From assembly GCA_030762175.1 (NCBI GenBank), contig CM060831.1, positions 31,199,001 through 31,263,000 of the forward strand: a stretch of 64,000 nt of DNA, written 5' to 3'. The translations under genes and the position numbers were made by a program. Position 1 is the stretch's first letter, and each line of letters begins with the position of its first letter. Source of the stretch: Metallyticus violacea (lineage: Eukaryota > Arthropoda > Insecta > Mantodea > Metallyticidae). The notes beneath the pieces are model-generated. The model ran no database searches and had not been told where the DNA came from. It saw nothing but the letters and a program-made list of their open reading frames with translations. Below are positions 26,285 to 37,469 of the stretch, one piece after another.

Positions 26285-26550
26285 TGACCTCAATGAAACC
26301 TTTTCAAAGCGCAAGCCCCCGTTACACCGCACAAGCCCACCTTTCCGTGGAACTTTCGCCCTCTAAAGAACCAACGGAATTAAAGTACATGAAATGAGAG
26401 AGCAAAAAAGTTTGTGAATTGTAAAAATTCATCCCAGCATTCTCCTAAACGACCAGGGGAAGCTACGAAAAAACCCAAAGTCTGGATGTCACTCAAGGAA
26501 ATGCAGGACCTTCCAAGTTACCACCTGAGTCTTCCCGCTCGGTAGGCTGG
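26285..26550 (+). repeat. Unclassified dispersed repeat (copy 2)
   Basis: Relative of 700-870: CAATGAAACC then AGCGCAAGCCCCCGTTACAC and GCAC, then CAGCATTC, GACCAGGGGAA and CCTTCCAAG in the same order. This copy is longer and includes a GAGTCTTCCCGCTCGGTAGG end block. No tRNA-like head and no protein were found. Confidence 0.45.
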
Positions 26551-26598
26551 CTGATCTTACATAGTCTCTTGGGCATTTTATATTTTTTTAAAAAAATA

Positions 26599-26837
26599 AT
26601 GTTTAACACCCTTTTTACTGCTGAGGTGTCACTGATATGCTAATGGAAAAGGATTTTTAAGGAAGGAAACGTTTTAAACCTTAGTATAAGGTGCCCACCC
26701 ATCATTTGCCTTATATGAGGACTGAGAAAAGCCTGAGGGGAAAAAAAAACAGTCAGGGAGGACGGTTCTGGGGATATGGAACCCGAGATTTCTCACTCAG
26801 GAATCCGTGCCTTAATGACCTCGGCCACCAGTAGATG
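26599..26837 (-). repeat. SINE-B, diverged copy
   Basis: The minus strand runs from GGTGGCCGAGGTCATTAAGG through a mutated box B and the TTTTCTCAGTCCTCATATAA block to TTTAAAACGTTTCCTTCCTT and the 3' AAAAAGGGTGTTAAACATTA. About 40 bp of the 3' body (the region of the GTCCACCGCCTGTGG block) is missing. No convincing duplication at its ends. Confidence 0.85.
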
Positions 26838-27744
26838 TCAATTAGCTACAGAATAGATGTACAGTCGACAGGGAGGAACACCTCGTTTTGAAGGTTAAGA
26901 GTTGTCTGTGAACCTTGCAGTTGTGGAAAAAGTAGTACTTTTTTGTTTACTATTTTAACTCGATTCTTTGCCTTATTTCTGGGGTCACTGGGGGGGGGGG
27001 AGTTGTACTCCTAATGCTTCTATGATTAAAAAGGAGGAATAATCACAAGAATTAAACCATATAGATTTTAATCGTTCTATATGACGAACTTTTAACATGT
27101 TTGAACCGTCTCGACTTTAGATTCCTGCCTACACCCAAGGCTGGGTTTGTTAATTGTCATATTTTTATACAGTAATACTGTTATTCATTTTATTTCTAGT
27201 TGCCCCGGGTTATATATATATGGGAGCATGTTCTGTGTCTTACCAAAAATCCTGCGTTATTTGCTGGTACGGATTACCCAGTCCCAAAGTAATGCCGTGC
27301 TGAATTTCTAAATCTTATTATCCAGTCATTTTGAAATCATTGGTATGCTAGCAAATTTCTGTCTTTGGCGCAAAAAAAAAAAAAGAGTCCGCTTATCTAA
27401 ATATTTACTTTTCTTGAAACCAATTCAGTGTTACGGCATCTACATCTTGCATATTGCTGTCTTTAAGGTTTCCTCGCTGAATCAATTTGAAGCAAATGTA
27501 TTTTCAATTCTTTTTTCTTTTGCTTGCGTTTTAAGCAAAGCCGCCACTGTATGGCGGGAAAATTACATCCTTTTTTAGCAACGTGTGTTTGCTTTATCCC
27601 CTCATACTTCTGTAAAAACTTATTTGCTTGCGAAAATTCGAAGCCAGTGTCAGAAATCATCGCCTCGTATTCTGCTTATGCCACAAATGAATTCTGGGAA
27701 AAGTGCCACACACTATCCACCTGTCCTTGGCGTACTGTCTTTGT
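26838..27744. other. No gene recognised
   Basis: Contains a G run (about 26991-27000) and a (TA)n stretch near 27211-27222. Open stretches between 27345 and 27766 lie on both strands and are not supported as genes. Confidence 0.35.
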
Positions 27745-28046
27745 GGTGTCGGTCCTGGTGGTGTAGTCGTAACCATATTTGCTTCCTAAACCCAAGATCG
27801 CGGGTTGGATCCCGGCCAAGATCGATGGATTTTTTCGAGTGTAAAAATCCTAAGTATGACTTCCTTCGGAAGGAAAGTAAAGCCGTGAGTCCCGTGTCGC
27901 ACATTTACGACACGATGAAGTACCTCACGCCTGAAAAAAGAGGCCTCTGAGCAAAAATTGTCGGTCGTTTCACGCCCTGATTTGAATGAGACGCTGATGA
28001 CCTGAGAAGTTAAAGAGCGTCCGTAAATAAACTAAATAAAAAAAAA
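27745..28046 (+). repeat. SINE-A, full-length, with 8-bp target-site duplication
   Basis: Plus-strand head GGTCCTGGTGGTGTAGTCGT, box B GCGGGTTGGATCCC (mutated), body TGTAAAAATCCTAAGTATGA and 3' end AAGTTAAAGAGCGTCCGTAA with a TAAA-rich tail. GTCTTTGT occurs at 27737-27744 and 28047-28054. The 121-codon open stretch starting upstream and running through it is incidental. Confidence 0.95.
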
Positions 28047-28091
28047 GTCTTTGTACAGCTTCTTCAAGAGGGACATTTATAATTACTTAGA

Positions 28092-28128
28092 TTTTATAAT
28101 ATTATTAATATTATTATTATCATCATCA

Positions 28129-28166
<38 letters not shown>

Positions 28167-28167
28167 G
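28092..28167. repeat. (TTA)n microsatellite
   Basis: An interrupted run of TTA/ATT triplets with a CATCAT insert. Confidence 0.9.
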
Positions 28168-28489
28168 TTGTAGTAGTACTTAAAAGTAGTATTAGACGGG
28201 TATTTATTTATAAAACATATTTTTATAAATCTAATTTTGCATGGGTCCTGGGGCAGTACGTGTTTTCTCAGTGTACTAGGAAATACATAAAACTGTAAAA
28301 ACCAATATTTAACTCTTAAGATACAAACCATATATATAATTGAATAAATTAATGGAAAATGAAACAACATATAATAGAAAAAAGTAAATACTTCAGTAAA
28401 TAAAACAGTACAAAAGTAAATAATTTGCACTTCCTTCCATATATGTATAAAATATATTGTAACTCATGTTACCCTACCCCTTTCCGGTT

Positions 28490-29400
28490 GTCTTCCTCTT
28501 ACGATGTGAGCTGTTATCACTTTATTTAAAAATTTACCTACTCCCTCTTCCTCCTTCCTATCTGCCAGCAAATTCCAGCACTGCCACTGCCCTCTCCCCC
28601 CGTTAACAAACGGAACAGGTAGATATCACTTCCTCCATCTTCCGTCCCCTTGCATTACGGCAGAATATACTTCCAAGATTCATTCTCCGAGCCTATAGAG
28701 AAGATTCTCGCACCCTCTCTGTCTGTTACTTTCATTCCCAAGCGCCTAACAAGCGAGCCCCTGATTGCTGAGTTTGGTTCCATCTCTATCTCCCACCCAA
28801 TTTTCAGCTCCGATTGTATCTCCAGCGAAACTTTTTCTGCACATTCCGAAAGAATTCAGCTGCCTACTAATTTCCTTCAAGCGTTTCTTAATGTTTCTCC
28901 AAACAGCAGGGGATCCTGTTTCCCCACTTTGCGATCCAAATGTTTTCCATTCTTATATTTTCCAAACTCCTTACTTTTGAAACCCACTCTTATTTCTCCC
29001 CATTCTCTGGTGCTCCTGATAGCAGATCGCCCTAATTAGTATCTGATCTCCGCAAGCAATTCGTAGCCAGTACGTCACTGCTCGGATCCTATATTCTATA
29101 ATCTCGCTATAGGCACCAAATTCCATAAGGATTCCACTATTTGCTGTTATCCTCCCCACTCTTAAAATATCTTTGAGAAAACCGGCCCTCACCCGATCCA
29201 ATTTCTCTGTTTGTTCTCAATTCCAAATTTCCGCCCCATAAGTCATTGTAGACCATACGACTGCCCCATATACCGTCTCTAAGAGCCCTACTGGCACATC
29301 AGGAATTCTCCTTCGATTACGGAGAGTTTCTTCGGCTTTTATATTCCTTTAAGTTTCGCCCCATCAATATGCTTCGTCCATCTTCCATTCATCAAAAATA
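28490..29400 (-). pseudogene. LINE ORF2 relic, post-reverse-transcriptase region
   Basis: Read on the minus strand, the piece near 29260 gives TYGAEIWN, a typical non-LTR 'YG.E.W' motif. After one stop it continues as EQTEKLDRVRAGFLKDILRV, then GRITANSGILMEFGAYSEI and EYRIRAVTYWLRIACGDQ, the usual 'LE.VQ...LK..LGV...TP....EE....' region of LINE ORF2. Further on, in shifted frames, come EWKTFGSQSGETGSP, a long Lys/Glu-rich part and finally WNLLADRKEEEGVGKFLNKV, which ends at a stop near 28460. Several stops and frameshifts make it non-functional. It belongs to a different lineage from the 22400 relic because the tail sequences differ. Confidence 0.7.
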
Positions 29401-30044
29401 TGAATTAATGTAAACCCTTTTCCTCGATGATATTTAAAATAGAATTTGGAAAATAGTGTTGGCGACAAGTATTTTGGTGAAAAACTGCATTGCGGTCTGT
29501 TTTTGTGCTGAAAAACGCGAGGAAAAAAAACACATTTTCTAAGAAAATGAAGTGTAAAGTGTCCACATGTGCAGAGTTGATATAAATCTTAAATTTATAA
29601 AAAGAATAAAACAAACGATAGAAATAATTCATCGTTTTACTATAGTTTCACAAAGCGTGTTGGTTTATAGACCAAGAAAATGCATGTATAAAATAAACTA
29701 GCTTATTCTCTGATAGAATAAATTAAGATGTTTTGCCATCTCCTGAAGATCTGGAGTCAGTGGTATAACATGCACACTACTTTATTTCTGAGAATTCTCT
29801 GTTTAAAACATTACTTTCCTTACGTATGGTAAATGTTCAATATGAATAGCAGGGTTTCAACCCGATATAGTGACTGTTAACAGCAGAGACAAGCAGAAAC
29901 CCAAGTTTTGTTATAAAGTTTTAGAGGAGATTGTACCAAGCGTTTGGGCAATGAGATAACACGTTCGCAGGCGGACTTTTATCGCCCTTTTTGCTGAGTT
30001 CAACTGCAACAGAAAGAGCGTGTTACTTAAGATTTGGTCTTGGA
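29401..30044. other. No gene recognised
   Basis: AT-rich. The open stretch at 29405-29632 (-) is Phe/Lys-rich and looks like chance. Confidence 0.4.
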
Positions 30045-30370
30045 GTGGGGAGATTACGAAAGCCATTGCTGTGATCGCTCTTCACACAGTTGGAAAATCG
30101 CAGCCTGAGATTTTCCAGGCCATTAGAAATTGAAATCGACAGGATGTTTGTGTACCGCACCGTCCACCATTTCAAGGCACTGGGAATTCCGATGACCGTT
30201 TGAGACCAGAACGCCTACACTGTGCAAGGATCGGTACAGTGGCGTTTCGTATTTCCAGGATATCCAGATAAGACTAATCGAGAAGTGTGGTTCATTTCTT
30301 AATGCTACGGTTTTAAATATTAGAAGAACTCTTAATGCAGATGCCTTCTGAAGCGTTGCTCTAACAATGG
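30045..30370 (+). pseudogene. Tc1/mariner transposase relic, N-terminal DNA-binding part
   Basis: Frame one gives ITKAIAVIALHTVGKSQPEI followed by FQAI and a stop. It is followed by DRMFVYRTVHHFKALGIP in another frame, then GTGNSDDRLRPERLHCARIG in a third. Together these follow the paired helix-turn-helix order of mariner-type transposases ('I..L...GKS..EI......VYR.V.RFKE.G...DR.RSGRPR..R'). The catalytic domain is absent. At least two frameshifts and several stops are present. Confidence 0.65.
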
Positions 30371-31385
30371 GCGCCAAAAGACAGTGTTCTTACGGAAGAA
30401 AAGCGAAATGAAATACAGAAATTTCCTACGTAGATGCCGGCAATGTATTGCCGTTGAGGGGCATCACCTTCAACATATCTTAATTAATGTTTATTATTTT
30501 CAGTATTAAATACAATGTGCTTTCCGAAAAAAATATAAATATTAAAATAAATTGACTAATTTTATGCGCGGGGACTCTATTTCCCTTTTTCCGGTTGCGG
30601 GCAACTGCACTTTCCCAGTAGGCAGTCATGCTCAGGCGCCCCGTAACTCAAATAACTTCAATGTATGTAACTCAACATTTTTTGCAATTAATTTTTAAGA
30701 AACTTCCTCTATTAACACAGACATACATTCTTCTTTCTTAATCAATTATGCATGCATTGCACAATTTCCAAATCATTGAAAAGAACAAGATTTGGGATTT
30801 GGGTTGTATAAAAAGATAAATATAGCCTATTATGTTCCTTAAAGGGCAAACGCCTCCTAACAAGTAGGGGGAGCTCGTTTTTTCCTAACGTGGTGAGCTA
30901 TTCCACGCTAGTTGTTCGAATGCTGTTTAACATACTTTGTCTGATTTGTTCTTTGGCTACGCTATTTCTCATTGCATTGTTATTTCACTGCACACGTTGC
31001 TTCTCGAGGGATTTCTATTTTTCCCTTCCTCTTGCTACCCTTGAACAATCTGGACCTGCATGTTCCTTGAAGAGGTGTGTCCATCTCCTTCTGGATCTGA
31101 CTTGTGTCCTTTTTCCTGTCCGGGAAGACGTTGTACGTCCACCTATTGACCTGCACGGATTGTATAGTTACTAATTCTAAAATATGACTAAATGTTTGAA
31201 AGTATTCGTTTTGCGGCAGGAAAAAGAAGAACAAGTCATGAGACGATTAGAGATGGCTTCCTCAGCTCCACAGTCCATTTCGAGCCTTGGCCATTTCTGA
31301 GAGGCTTACTACAACAAGGGGAATTTAGTTGTTTATTTTTACAAAATTGTCAGGCAGATGGTCTGGCCCTCTTCTCCTACAGTCT
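30371..31385. other. No gene recognised
   Basis: A 94-codon open stretch at 30890-31174 (+) overlaps an 84-codon one on the other strand. It begins with a hydrophobic segment rich in Leu, Ile and Cys but shows no family motif. Confidence 0.35.
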
Positions 31386-31662
31386 CGCCGCCACGGGTGG
31401 CCGAAGTCGTTAAGGCGCAGACTCGTGAGCGGGAGGTCTTGGGTTCGAGTCCAGCCAGGACCGTCCTCCTGATTGAGGTATTTTCCAGGTTTTTCTCGGT
31501 CCTCATAAATGGCAAATGCCGGGGAGGTATCCTAAACTTAGGCCTGGAACGTTTCCTTCCTTAAAAAAAATCCATTCCCAATATATCATTTCATTTCATG
31601 TATCATCAGTGCCCATCGCCTGTAGTACCTCTGTAGCAAAAACGGGCGTTAAGCACCATTCA
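31386..31662 (+). repeat. SINE-B, full-length, with 14-bp target-site duplication
   Basis: The head GCCGCCACGGGTGGCCGAAG with class II (Leu/Ser-like) tRNA features has A box GGTGGCCGAAG.CGTTAAGG and box B GGGTTCGAGTCC; the body has ATGGCAAATGCCGGGGAGGT and the 3' end is AAAACGGGCGTTAAGCACCA. TTCTCCTACAGTCT at 31372-31385 is repeated with one change at 31663-31676. This is one of the youngest-looking SINE-B copies. Confidence 0.95.
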
Positions 31663-31759
31663 TTCTCCTACGGTCTAGTAGAGAATGGAAGTATTATTGG
31701 ACGGGAAACGGCAATTAATTTTGCCCGGGAATCTCTTGGAGTATCTCTAGCATATATAA

Positions 31760-32330
31760 AAGAATAGGTATACTTAGCATAGTTAATTTCCTTCAAGAAC
31801 AAGACGGAAAAAGAGATAAATAGAAGAATCTTCTTAGCACGAAAGGCTTTCTGGTCCCTTCAGTTTATACTCTCGGACAGAGAAATAAGCAAAAAACTTA
31901 CATTCGAAGCACAAGAAACCTGAATATACCCAGTAATGCTATATAGGTGCTAGAAGTGGTCGGCTACAAGCAAACAGATTAATGCACTACAAATAAGTGA
32001 AAAGAAAATGGCAATCAGGATATTGGGAACAATAATAAGGGGCAAAATCTCCTACGAAGCATTAGCTCAAATAACTTAAATAGGTATCGCCGCCAGACTG
32101 AAGTGGAAACGAGGAGGCCACATAGGATGCAGGACGACAGATGGACGTGTAACACCACCATGTGGGACAAGCGCTTAGGCAAACGACACAGAGTCAGGCC
32201 AAGGAGGTGGCACAGGCAGGTCAACAATGATTCAGAATAGCATGAAGCAGGAATACATGGAAAATCATCGAACGTCAACTTCGAAATGAGTGAAGTCTGA
32301 TGAACAAAAGTGTACCAAAGTGTAGCATAC
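31760..32330 (+). pseudogene. LINE ORF2 relic, C-terminal half
   Basis: Frame pieces read KEINRRIFLARKAFWSLQFI and LSDREISKKLTFEAQET, then KQINALQISEKKMAIRILGT, IGIAARLKWKRGGHIG and, after a frameshift, DDRWTCNTTMWDKRLGKRHR and VRPRRWHRQVNNDSE. This is the region after the reverse-transcriptase catalytic core of insect endonuclease-reverse transcriptases ('EI..RI..A...F..L......D..IS...K..........YG.E.W.......I...E..M.R..LGI...D.......R......I..LKW.W.GH..R..D.RW'). Several stops remain in-frame. A SINE-B lies about 100 bp upstream. Confidence 0.75.
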
Positions 32331-32423
32331 AGGGTAGTACTACTGTACACAAACCTAATGCGAATTAGCGATTAAGAGCTACCCTCTTGTAGGAGACCTT
32401 TGACCTTCTTAGGGACGTTTGGA

Positions 32424-32424
32424 C

Positions 32425-32474
<50 letters not shown>
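32424..32474. repeat. (TTA)n microsatellite
   Basis: About 16 TTA triplets, close to the 3' end of the LINE relic. Confidence 0.95.
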
Positions 32475-32559
32475 ACCTCTTTTTTCAGATATGAAGTTAT
32501 TTAACGTACCATAAATCTAATGGGGACCTATGTCTTCAGTCTCTCTTGGAGAACTCAAC

Positions 32560-32660
32560 TCTTTGGATTTTTATGTCCTGAAAATCCCACCGACCTCAAC
32601 CGGGATCGAACCCGCGAACTTTGGATGTCAAGCAGAGAGTATTATCCGGAGACATCTACA
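32560..32660 (-). repeat. Degraded SINE-A-like head
   Basis: On the minus strand, box B CGGGTTCGATCCCGG-like sequence and the CCGACCTC/AAAATCC part of the family body are recognisable. The A box and the 3' half are lost or too diverged. The 135-codon open stretch across this point and the poly(A) run is incidental. Confidence 0.5.
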
Positions 32661-32716
32661 AGATATTATTTTTACATTTATGATCCAAACCCCTTTGAAA
32701 ATATATTGTATGCAGC

Positions 32717-32740
32717 AAAAAAAAAAAAAAAAAAAAAAAA
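32717..32740. repeat. Poly(A) run
   Basis: About 24 consecutive A, possibly the tail of a decayed retroposon. Confidence 0.9.
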
Positions 32741-34433
32741 TGGTATTCGACTTTTTACTACGCCTATTGAATAACATTGCTCAAAATGAATTAAACGATA
32801 CACTCTTTAAACAATCGCTTCAAATTTCCTTGAGAGCTTTAACTTTAATTCTTTTCTACTTAAAACAAAACTTTAAAAAAATATTTTGCTTGAGAGATAC
32901 TTGGACAAAGGTAAATGCAGTGGTAATGCAACAGTAGAAATTACCTACATTTCGGAAGGATTTCCAAGCACGTTACCTTTCCTTTCTGTATTCTATTCTG
33001 TTTATTAAACGTAAAGCTCGTAAAATATGAGGTATACACCGCAGTTCCCTTCATTCTGTTTTCGTGGACAGAACAAGGATGAAAGCAGCTTTTGTTTAAA
33101 GAAAAACCGCAGTCCTGTAGCGAGCAAAGAAGTTTTTTCTTTTTCTTTTTCTCCCTGCTTGCAGATACTCCAACGCACAGCTGCGGGCTGCTCGGTTGTA
33201 TTGTGGTCCGGGAAACAAGAGTTCAAAACACTAAACTATAGCTGACCAAGAGCATTTCCTATTAACGAGATAATGGCAAGGAAAGGCGACATCTTGACGA
33301 CCCATTGCAAAATTGTATCTTTTCTTGGGAAGCCGCGATTCCCACAAATTTGTTACATCTCCGCCATGTTCCTTAGTTCCTTCTGTCCCCCCTCTCTTCT
33401 ATTAGATGAACTATAATCCCTTCTTTTGTAGGTTAATATCAGATATCCCTAACAATGCGAGTAACAGAAAATACTAATAGTTTCTGCTCAATCTTTGGTA
33501 TATCTGATGTCACTGTTTAGATGTAAGCGATATTTCGCAACCCGGTGGACGAGGCTTTTAAGGTTTGTCTCGAACTTTACTTTCTTTAACAGAACTTATA
33601 TTAAAAACAAGATTGAAACTAGTGCTATGAATGGAGTTAAAGTGCAACGTATGGAAAGTGTCTGATTTACTGGGAAGTTGAATTTCGCTCCTTAATTATG
33701 TGAGTCGCGTTCAACGGTGCAAGAGATACACGAAGAGGAAAATATAAACATTTTCTCTTATACAACTCTCCGTTTTCAACGCAATGTGAGTCACTCCAGC
33801 TAAGCAAGGGTTTCCAGAAGAAAAATATATGTGTTACTGCCCTATAGACAGAGGAATCCTGAGCTGGAGCCACGCCTCTTTTCACGAGCAGCGCCCAAGT
33901 ACAAGTAGTGTGCAACAAATGCAGGCGGATAGAACCGTTGTAGAGTACGGAAACAAGCAATCGTACGCCAAAAATGAACTTTTTGGAATATATTTTAATA
34001 CTTAATCACATTCAGTATTAGACGAAATCAAATGGGAAAATGTAAGTTAGCAATGTAACACGCGAAGGAAATAATAATGATACGAGAATAAGCATGTGCT
34101 TTAACACTATTGGTTTTGCATGCATGTTTTTTAAAACTAACTTAACCTAAACTTGCAACCCATGAGTTATTTTAACTCTATAAGTTTTGCATATTTTTTA
34201 ACATAACCTAATATAACCTAAATTTACAACCTATGGTGCAAAGAAAACAATGACGTTAAGCTTATGAAATCATAAAGCAACAACGCAATTTCTTCTATAT
34301 AAGCATTTATAGTATATGAAATGAAAGTAAAACTGCAATCTACGCATTATTCTTTCTAATAAGTAACACTAAAAAGTAGCATTTATAATATTAAGAACAG
34401 AGTACACAAATTGCGAAGATTAAAACAAAAGTT
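32741..34433. other. No gene recognised
   Basis: Open stretches at 33005-33245 (both strands) and 33667-33960 (-) carry no recognisable domain. AT-rich otherwise. Confidence 0.35.
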
Positions 34434-34504
34434 TGCTTGGGGGATCGAACCCCACTACCTCTGTGTTATTCGCCCGACGCTCTAACTAACTGAGCTATCA
34501 AGCC
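34434..34504 (-). pseudogene. tRNA-Ile-like pseudogene
   Basis: Minus-strand sequence GGCTTGATAGCTCAGTTAGT (A box) leads to an anticodon loop CGAATAA and a T arm GGGGTTCGATCCCCC. Spacing and the TAGCTCAGTTAGTTAGAGCG core fit tRNA-Ile with anticodon AAT. Faults: the invariant U33 is G, and the acceptor stem pairs only if shifted by one base (GCTTG with CAAGC). A T-rich run typical of a pol III stop follows within 10 nt. The sequence upstream of its 5' end (34505-34640 on plus) is shared with the right flank of the 50-bp satellite at 47149-47255, so this is part of a dispersed repeat. Confidence 0.7.
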
Positions 34505-34640
34505 GACATGGACATCATGGTAATTATCCTCCTACATATGTTGAAGTCACACTACCTGGAATTGGTTTCGGCTTTTTCCGTTACCGTTCGTTAACGGAGG
34601 CGTGATTCCAGCCCATAATTCCTCTGTCTGCAAGGTAAAG
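34505..34640 (-). repeat. Conserved flank of the tRNA-Ile-like repeat
   Basis: It shares blocks with 47137-47255: ATGGTAATTATCCTC, CATATGTT, CGTTCGT, GGAGGC, CCTCT and AAGG, in the same order and nearly the same spacing over about 115 bp. This shows that the tRNA-like sequence and its 5' flank were copied as one unit. The first 25 bp, with the tRNA 5' end, correspond to the 50-bp satellite unit. Confidence 0.6.
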
Positions 34641-35513
34641 CAGCCCTCTTTCAGTTCCAATCCAAACCATTCTATCAGTTGCCTCTGTGTTTTCAGTGCA
34701 GTGGTTTACTCAGACTTGGAAGAGTGAAGTTTAGGAACGGTAGTTGTCATAAAAAAAGTTGCTAAACTTTTATTACTAAATTGTTTTTCACAGTACTCGT
34801 GCCAATTTTGTTTATAATTAATACCGTAAACTAAATGGCATACAATTCCATTGTTTAAGGCTATATGCACACATATCTCCAGTCTATTATGTGTATACTT
34901 CTCATATGCTTGTATATTCACTTTAGCAGTCCTTAATGGGAAATTCTGTTTGACAATTACAATTATCTGACCTACTATACAAGAGCCGTGTAAATTGAAT
35001 ATCTGTCTGAGACGTAATTAATATGCATCATGCGGTGGCGTAGAGGTAAAGGGCGATATTATTTATGGATTTATGGCCGTTGTAAGGCAGAAGGGATAAA
35101 GGTTTCTTGAAGGTTTCTACGCGGAAACTATTGCGGATTTAAATGCAAGGATAATGCTATTTTATATTTTTATCTATTTCAAAATGTCTTTCTTTGTACT
35201 ATTTTTAATGAATATAGTTTATTTAGGAACTTTTCGTTCACATTTTTATCCCTTTACAACCCATAGCGATTGCCAAATGAGGAAAGAATTCAATACTCTG
35301 ATATAACAAAAATAATACAAGAATGGCTATCTAAATAATGATACCCGAATTGAGAGTAAAAAACAACACCCATATTAAATCAAATTTAATAAAAATTAAC
35401 CATAAAAACATTGTTAATTTTGGAGCCTCCGCAACAAATATTCCAAGTTTTTGACTTGTCATTTCAGGATGACCTTAAGCGTTTCCAGGGTATATAGATT
35501 CAGATGGGGGAGA

Positions 35514-35607
35514 TTCGCGGTTGTGGTGAAACGGAGCACGGTAGCTTGTACGATAAGAACATTTTCACTTCAAGCCGAAGATCCATGGTTCGAATCCCAA
35601 CCGCGAC
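35514..35607 (+). repeat. SINE-D head (tRNA-like)
   Basis: TCGCGG at the 5' side pairs with CCGCGA at the 3' side. Between them are GAGCACGGTAGCTTGTACG and a box B GGTTCGAATCCC. A related copy lies at 40690-40785 on the other strand. No 3' body was delimited. Confidence 0.55.
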
Positions 35608-37188
35608 TTGAATTTTATCTATCTGATTCTGATACTAAACTCAAATTAGAGGCAGCGGAAATTGGCACGCAAAAAGACTCCAGTATGGTTTATGTATAAT
35701 ATTAGAGAAAGTATAACAAATGCAGAAATATGTGCATATGAATAAAAGCGTCTAATAACTTTTTGAAGAGGATCTAGAATATGTAACAAGTAACCTTCGG
35801 AATAAATTTATCTTGGTATCGGATTGTATACAGATGGGAGGGTAGAATAGATCACGAGCTAAAAACAACCCTTCTCCCTTAGGCCTCTCACTTTTTTTTT
35901 AAACCTTTTGAGAGGACCTAACTTCATTTTAGTGCTTAAGAATTCCGATTCCTACTTATATCTAAAATGTGGAAGTATGTATGCAAAGAATGAAAACGTA
36001 TTTATAGAAAATGTTTGTTAAAATTAAAAAACAAATTATATATAATTTCACAAAAAATAAGTTTCCAAAATTTAAAAAATATAATTTAATTGTTCAATTT
36101 CCTATTTTTTCAAGATATTGGTTATTTCTTCTATAATAGCTTCCATCAACAAATTCAAAGCTTCGTTCAAATAGACCGTTCTTCCCTCCCCATTAAAACT
36201 GCTGCTTCCATTACAATCTCGAACGACATTTCCTCCATTTTGTTTTGGTGTTATTACCATATATGCCTATTCTACCGGATCTTTCACGGTTTTGTCGCCC
36301 GTTTCATTGCAACTGGCGGCGGGTCGGCAGTCACAACTGATTCAAAGCCCTCGCAATGATAACTAGCAACCACATACCTTATGACAGGAAATGTTGCCCT
36401 GTTACATCCACACATTTCTGGCATTCATTCACACGCATCAGTGCATTTTAGAAATTGTAAGCTACAAGTTCACGATATCCATGAATTGCAGGACATGATC
36501 CTGGCATTCGGGTAAATATCTGTAATTGAATGCTGGAGCGTACGCGTAAAACCTTTACTTGTGAAGCATGAATCCATTTATGTGGTTATACTTTGATGCA
36601 AATAGCAAGTATTAGAGTATAAAACACTCGATTTTATACAGGAAATTCCCTTGCGTGACGAGGAAATCGGTGTTTGGTGTTCAATAAATATACAGAGCAA
36701 TAATTCTTTTTTTTTTTTTTTGTAAACCTTAAATGTAGAAGGCTATAGGAATGCTATTCTGACAGTATATGAATTTTATTAATGGACGAAGTTAAAAAAA
36801 AATAAAGCATATGGAACAAACCGCCACATAAGAACTGAAAGAAAACATCACGCGAGAAATTCGGGAAGTTGAACTGAAGCGTATGAACACCAAATTTCAA
36901 AAAAGATACCTCTGGCATGTGTGGATGTAGCATGATAATATTCCCAACGTATTCTGCTATAAGATGCATGCTAATTTTCATTGTAATTGTAATTACGAAA
37001 ACTTGAATCCGTTGAGCAAATATAACATCCGCTTTGCGGGCAGTCGCCGCTCAAACTGCCGCCTACCAGTGCCGTGAAACGAGCTAATGTAAATGCACTT
37101 AGCTCCTGATGGCTTCGCTTATTTCATGCTCAGACCTTAAAATTCCTGTCACTTCACTAAGATATTTCATTTCTATAATTTGTAGGCG

Positions 37189-37193
<5 letters not shown>
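35608..37193. other. No gene recognised
   Basis: AT-rich with a T run at about 36705-36721. Open stretches at 36090-36359 (+) and 36754-36981 (-) show no motif. Confidence 0.4.

Positions 37194-37284
<91 letters not shown>
37194..37284. repeat. Compound (CT)n(GT)n microsatellite
   Basis: A CT run of about 60 bp with two GTCT interruptions passes directly into about 14 GT units. Confidence 0.95.
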
Positions 37285-37286
<2 letters not shown>

Positions 37287-37469
37287 AAAATTCAAGTTTT
37301 TGCACTCTGCTCAGGGGATATACCTAGGACGTTCATAAATCCTGTGACTGACCTCTGCGTTACTTATTGTTAGCTAAATACGTCTAACATACGGCAACAA
37401 TTACATAGATAGCTATAGTTCATAAACAATATGTACCACCAGAAATTTTGTTCTCATGTGGTATGTCCT

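Noticed and set aside
27585..27950. 121-codon open frame on the plus strand
   Set aside because: Its second half is the SINE-A sequence read through in frame; the other SINE-A copies also give incidental open frames.
30890..31174. 94-codon plus-strand frame with a hydrophobic start, possible secreted protein
   Set aside because: An overlapping open frame exists on the other strand and no splice, promoter or family evidence supports it.
32530..32937. 135-codon open frame, the longest in the window
   Set aside because: It crosses a SINE-like head and a poly(A) run coding poly-Lys; no domain is visible.
34139..34226. Interstitial telomere (CCTAA)n
   Set aside because: Only scattered AACCTAA words are present, never in tandem with a 5-bp period.
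34434..34504. Functional tRNA-Ile gene
   Set aside because: The invariant U33 is replaced by G and the acceptor stem is defective; the sequence is part of a dispersed repeat.
37109..37327. Open frame with Ser-Leu and Val-Cys repeats
   Set aside because: Produced by the CT/GT microsatellite.
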